A DNA stretch of 7,271 nt from an uncultured Eubacteriales bacterium. Its GTDB lineage: Bacteria; Bacillota; Clostridia; Lachnospirales; Lachnospiraceae. The position numbers and the translations under genes are program-made. The notes beneath the pieces are model-generated. The model saw only the letters and a list, made by a program, of their open reading frames with translations, was not told the origin of the DNA and ran no database searches. Positions 4,101-7,271 of the stretch are shown in pieces; position 1 is the stretch's first letter; each line of letters begins with the position of its first letter. Where the stretch lies: the NCBI GenBank assembly GCA_900313855.1, contig OMSZ01000296.1, positions 1 to 7,271 of the forward strand. Direction: 5' to 3'.

Positions 4101-6377
4101 ATGCGGATTACAATAAAAAGAATAATAACATTATGTATCATTTCCTGCCTGCTTACATCTGACATGTATGTTCTTACAGGCTGCGTGGGGCATAGGAGCA
4201 GCAAAGTTCCCATGCTTGATGACCCGGTTGCCACAACCCATGCATTTCGTCCGGTTACAAGACGCTATATAGGAGATGTGGAAACGCTGATGGGTATTGT
4301 AGTTCCGGCACAATACAAATGCCGCACAGAGCAGCCGGTCATACTTGCTCATCTTGATGTTTCAATCGGTGACTATGTGAAAGAGGGGCAGGTAATAGCA
4401 AAGGCTGACACTTCCGAGCTTGAGGCACAGCTTAAAACACTTACCGATAGTGTAGAGGAGATGACCGAACAGAAGAAATGCATTAGTGAGGTTTTTGAAA
4501 AACAGATAGAGCAGCTTGGATATCAGAAGAAACAATACAAGGAAAATGGTGATAAGGATAGTGCCAAAAGTGTTGATAATGACATTGCAATAGAGAAAGA
4601 AAATTTTCGTTATGACAAGGCTGTTATAGAGAATAATATCGCAGCAGCACAAAAGAATATCGCTGCTATAAAAGACGAGATGGCAAAGCTTACATTTACT
4701 GCACGGCATGACGGCTTTGTGTCGTACATCGCACCTGTTTATGATGGTGAGATGTTAAGTGCTAATGAAACGGTTGCTGTCATATCGGATGAAAAAGAAT
4801 TGTACATAGAGACGCCGGATATGCTTGTGGGTGATTATAGTTATGATAAATATAAGAGTAAATGGATCCTTATAGACGGAAAGGAAAAAGCATTGAAGGA
4901 GTTTCAGTTTTCGCAGGACGAGCTTTCCATAATGAAGGATAAGGGTGAGTATCCGTGTATGAGGTTTGTTGTAGATGGAAGCTTGACACCGGGAATGACT
5001 GTTCCTCTATACTTTGTAAAAGATGAATATCGGGAGTGTCTTGCGGTTGGTAACGATTCAATCTACAGGGATGGCGATATGACTTTTGTGTATGTCAGAG
5101 GTGAAAATGATGAACGGGTGCAAAGGAAAGTTACGCTTGGCGAGACGGATAATTTTTATAGTGAAGTGACAGATGGCTTGGTTGAGGGCGAAGATGTTTT
5201 CTATGAAAACAACACTCTTGTTCCGACATCATTTGGCAAGGTAAATGCAGAAAGAAGTGACTATTTTAATGAGCTTTCGTCAGAGTATTATGAGGAGGCG
5301 GATGCTGACTTTGACATTTATATTGCTAAGTGTAACGGGGTCATTGACAGGGAAAGCGTTGTAGGTGAGGGGGAAAAGGTTTATGCAGGAGACAGGCTTG
5401 CCGGCATATCTACGGTGACAGGAAGGGCAGAGGCTTACGAGGCGAAAATTGCAATTGATAATCTGGATATGACACATAAGCAGGCAGAGAAAAATTATAA
5501 GCGACAGAAGAAACTTAAAGAGAAGGAGTTTAAAGAAGAGGAAGACCTAAAGGAAAACAAAACCGATGATAAAGACCATGAGGCAAGGTCGCACAAATAC
5601 GATGAAGAAATATTAAAATGTGACATTAGTATGATGGAAATACAACATAAGTATGAAAATAAGGAGTATAAAAGACAGCGTGAAGCACTTGTTGAAAGAT
5701 ACAATGAGATTTCAGGTGGAGGAAAAGAGAACGATTTGACTTATATTACAGCTGCAGATGACGGGATAATGGGAAGAGTATTCTATGATGTGACCGGAGC
5801 AGTTACCAAAGGAAGCATGGTTGCGGTTACCTTAAAGAAAAGCGATGAAATAATACTTGTGAAAATGAAATCTTCTGTTGGAAATGCAGACAAAGGAGAA
5901 AGGACTGTGGCTGGTGTAGGGCAGACTGTAAAAATTGCTGACGGGCAAAAAACATATTCCGGAGTCTGCGTTGGAGTTAAAAATGGCGGTTCTTCCGGAC
6001 AGTTTTTTGTAAGACTTGATGGCGTGAAATTAAGTGATTTTGAAGGTGGCCGTGATAACGCGAAGATAAGTGACTTTGGTGGCATTAGTGATAACACAGA
6101 TGAGAATGACGAACAATCCGAAGGTGGCGAAAGTAATAAAAAACATATAACAATATCTTTCTATGGTACATATATGAAATCTGTGATAACCGTTCCGAAG
6201 AAGGCGGTATATACCGAGACGGATTCGCTTACGCAAAAGAAGAACAGCTATGTGTGGAAGCTTATTAATGATGTTCCGGTCAAGGAATATGTCAAAGTCT
6301 GCGAAGCGGTTTCTGACGGAGATAAAGCTGTAATTATATCCGGTGTTGATGCAGGTGATGTTGTCATATATGAATGA
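4101..6377 (+). CDS. Double membrane-fusion lipoprotein: two HlyD/MacA-like adaptor units in one chain
   Basis: A 758-residue lipoprotein, about twice the usual adaptor length. The ATG at 4101 is chosen because AAAGGA (4084-4089) lies 11 bases upstream and it gives a direct signal peptide; the in-frame ATG at 4044 has no ribosome site. The lipobox is LTGC with Cys28. Unit 1 has lipoyl half VSIGDYVKEGQVI (87-99), coiled-coil hairpin (about 104-198), second lipoyl half HDGFVSYIAPVYDGE (203-217), barrel and membrane-proximal domain to about 370. Unit 2 repeats the plan: CNGVIDRESVVGEGEKVYAG (411-430), a very charged coiled coil (about 441-538), ADDGIMGRVFYDVTGAVTKG (552-571), barrel, and a C-terminal domain ending GVDAGDVVIYE. 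An acidic linker with a 12-residue tandem repeat (645-668) interrupts the second barrel. The permease gene follows 15 bases after the stop, so it is probably the extracytoplasmic adaptor of that ABC exporter. Assignment of the units is from motif order, without alignment. Confidence 0.85.
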   Translation: MRITIKRIITLCIISCLLTSDMYVLTGCVGHRSSKVPMLDDPVATTHAFRPVTRRYIGDVETLMGIVVPAQYKCRTEQPVILAHLDVSIGDYVKEGQVIAKADTSELEAQLKTLTDSVEEMTEQKKCISEVFEKQIEQLGYQKKQYKENGDKDSAKSVDNDIAIEKENFRYDKAVIENNIAAAQKNIAAIKDEMAKLTFTARHDGFVSYIAPVYDGEMLSANETVAVISDEKELYIETPDMLVGDYSYDKYKSKWILIDGKEKALKEFQFSQDELSIMKDKGEYPCMRFVVDGSLTPGMTVPLYFVKDEYRECLAVGNDSIYRDGDMTFVYVRGENDERVQRKVTLGETDNFYSEVTDGLVEGEDVFYENNTLVPTSFGKVNAERSDYFNELSSEYYEEADADFDIYIAKCNGVIDRESVVGEGEKVYAGDRLAGISTVTGRAEAYEAKIAIDNLDMTHKQAEKNYKRQKKLKEKEFKEEEDLKENKTDDKDHEARSHKYDEEILKCDISMMEIQHKYENKEYKRQREALVERYNEISGGGKENDLTYITAADDGIMGRVFYDVTGAVTKGSMVAVTLKKSDEIILVKMKSSVGNADKGERTVAGVGQTVKIADGQKTYSGVCVGVKNGGSSGQFFVRLDGVKLSDFEGGRDNAKISDFGGISDNTDENDEQSEGGESNKKHITISFYGTYMKSVITVPKKAVYTETDSLTQKKNSYVWKLINDVPVKEYVKVCEAVSDGDKAVIISGVDAGDVVIYE
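6033..6104 (+). repeat. 12-codon tandem repeat encoding the acidic linker of the double adaptor
   Basis: Two adjacent 36-base units encode SDFEGGRDNAKI and SDFGGISDNTDE (residues 645-668). TAAGTGA and GTGATAAC recur exactly 36 bases apart, while GGTGGC recurs at 33, so one codon has shifted inside the unit. An acidic tail (NDEQSEGGES) follows. It looks like a flexible linker grown by slippage or duplication. Confidence 0.6.
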
Positions 6378-6392
6378 AGAAGTGGAGCGTAG

Positions 6393-7271
6393 ATGATGTT
6401 ACGATTCATATTGTTGAAGATTAAGAATAAATACAAACTGTATATTTGTCTCCTTACCGGTCTTATATTTATGGAGTCATGTGTAACTCTGATTATTATG
6501 TTCAGAACAGGTTCGTTAAATAAGCTGATACAGAAGAACTTTGTTACGCAATATGAGGAAACAAAAAGATTTCCTGCGGTAATATCAAGAACAGCGGCGA
6601 TAGATGAAAAGGCTGATGAAAGAAAGCTTGAAGATATTATATCTGCAATGGATTCCTATGAGAGCTCATGGAAAAAATATCTTGATATTCCGTTTGTAGC
6701 GTCACAGCGTCTTGTGTATATGAAGGGGTTTAAGGCAGAGCCGTCATATCGTGGCAAGCCGACATCATTTGATATCGGGTATATGAATGAACTTAAAGAG
6801 CACATTGAGATTACAGATGCTATATCAGAAATTCTTCCTCATGATTACTCAATCCCGCAAAATGCATTCCCCTGCTATGTCAGTGAATACACCGCAGATA
6901 CCTATGATCTTGTAGTTGGGGAATTGCTTTCAGTAAATGAAGAGCTTGTGCTATACATAGCAGGCATAATCAGGGAGAATCCAAATGATTATTACTGGAA
7001 TAAGAGCCTGTATGAAAACGGACATACGCTTTATGTTAGTAAGAAGGTCTTTGAAAGCATACTTACCGATAATACTCCTGAACTTTTAGCATACGAGATG
7101 TACAGTCTTATTGATTACAGGTATATCAATACCGTAAATGCAGAAAGGATTAATTCAATACTTTCGCAGTTCCATGAAAAGGACAAAAACATAGAGGAGA
7201 ACATTCAGCCCGTACTTACTGCATTTAAGCGCGAGGGCAGGTCACTTGTTGCAATTCTATATGTTATAGCA
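6393..7271 (+). CDS. FtsX/MacB-like ABC transporter permease, N-terminal part (3' end outside the window)
   Basis: The frame is open from ATG at 6393 to the window end, 293 codons. A second ATG at 6396 is in frame; GTGGAG at 6382-6387 serves either, and the 6396 start has the more usual spacing (8 bases). The chain opens with a basic stretch (LLKIKNKYK) and one membrane helix (residues about 17-37). A long extracytoplasmic domain (about 40-280) has no further hydrophobic span, and a second helix starts at the end (GRSLVAILYVIA). One helix, a large outer domain and then a helix bundle is the plan of the FtsX/MacB (type VII) permease family, which works by moving the outer domain rather than by a membrane channel. 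The gene follows the double adaptor by 15 bases and is surely co-transcribed. An ATPase gene is expected nearby, outside the window. Substrate cannot be told. Confidence 0.75.
   Translation, partial: MMLRFILLKIKNKYKLYICLLTGLIFMESCVTLIIMFRTGSLNKLIQKNFVTQYEETKRFPAVISRTAAIDEKADERKLEDIISAMDSYESSWKKYLDIPFVASQRLVYMKGFKAEPSYRGKPTSFDIGYMNELKEHIEITDAISEILPHDYSIPQNAFPCYVSEYTADTYDLVVGELLSVNEELVLYIAGIIRENPNDYYWNKSLYENGHTLYVSKKVFESILTDNTPELLAYEMYSLIDYRYINTVNAERINSILSQFHEKDKNIEENIQPVLTAFKREGRSLVAILYVIA

Noticed and set aside
1444..6436. Minus-strand open frames throughout the window
   Set aside because: They lie opposite clear coding sequence, are hydrophobic or Ser/Leu-rich low-complexity translations, and have no ribosome sites.
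1..7271. CRISPR arrays, tRNA or rRNA genes
   Set aside because: No regularly spaced repeats, cloverleaf-like sequence or rRNA-like conserved stretch was seen.

Overview
The window looks like a low-GC Gram-positive chromosome, most likely a Clostridia member of the Lachnospiraceae type. The basis is A+T-rich spacers, strong purine Shine-Dalgarno sites, adaptor proteins anchored as lipoproteins rather than in a Gram-negative envelope, and codon use rich in AGA, ATA and GAT. No taxonomic marker gene is present, so this is an inference. Every gene supported here lies on the + strand.

Layout. Bases 1-1152 hold the C-terminal 383 residues of a large coiled-coil, SMC/Rad50-like ATPase, with the start outside the window; it ends in a sequence resembling a sliding-clamp-binding peptide. 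At 1218-1249 is a promoter with an 11-bp direct repeat. It precedes a lipoprotein periplasmic-adaptor (membrane-fusion, HlyD/MacA-like) gene at 1340-2434. An A+T-rich spacer follows, then a two-gene type II toxin-antitoxin module (antitoxin 2702-2962, PIN-domain toxin 2976-3386), a 57-base nested palindrome (3413-3469), a small decayed gene of unknown function (3494-3890) and a good intrinsic terminator (3907-3934). At 3949-3980 the promoter module seen at 1218 appears again, with the same sequence plan and spacing. It precedes a 758-residue lipoprotein that appears to be two complete adaptor units fused in one chain (4101-6377). Fifteen bases later begins a FtsX/MacB-like ABC transporter permease (6393 to the window end).

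How it fits together. The two adaptor genes and the permease look like one export or envelope-stress function, with an ATPase partner expected beyond 7271. The twin promoters suggest co-control by one OmpR/PhoB-class response regulator. The toxin-antitoxin pair, palindrome and pseudogene between the adaptor genes look like an accessory insertion that may have split an older cluster. The main items for a second look are the twin promoter, the double-adaptor lipoprotein, the palindrome and the unusual motifs of the ATPase.
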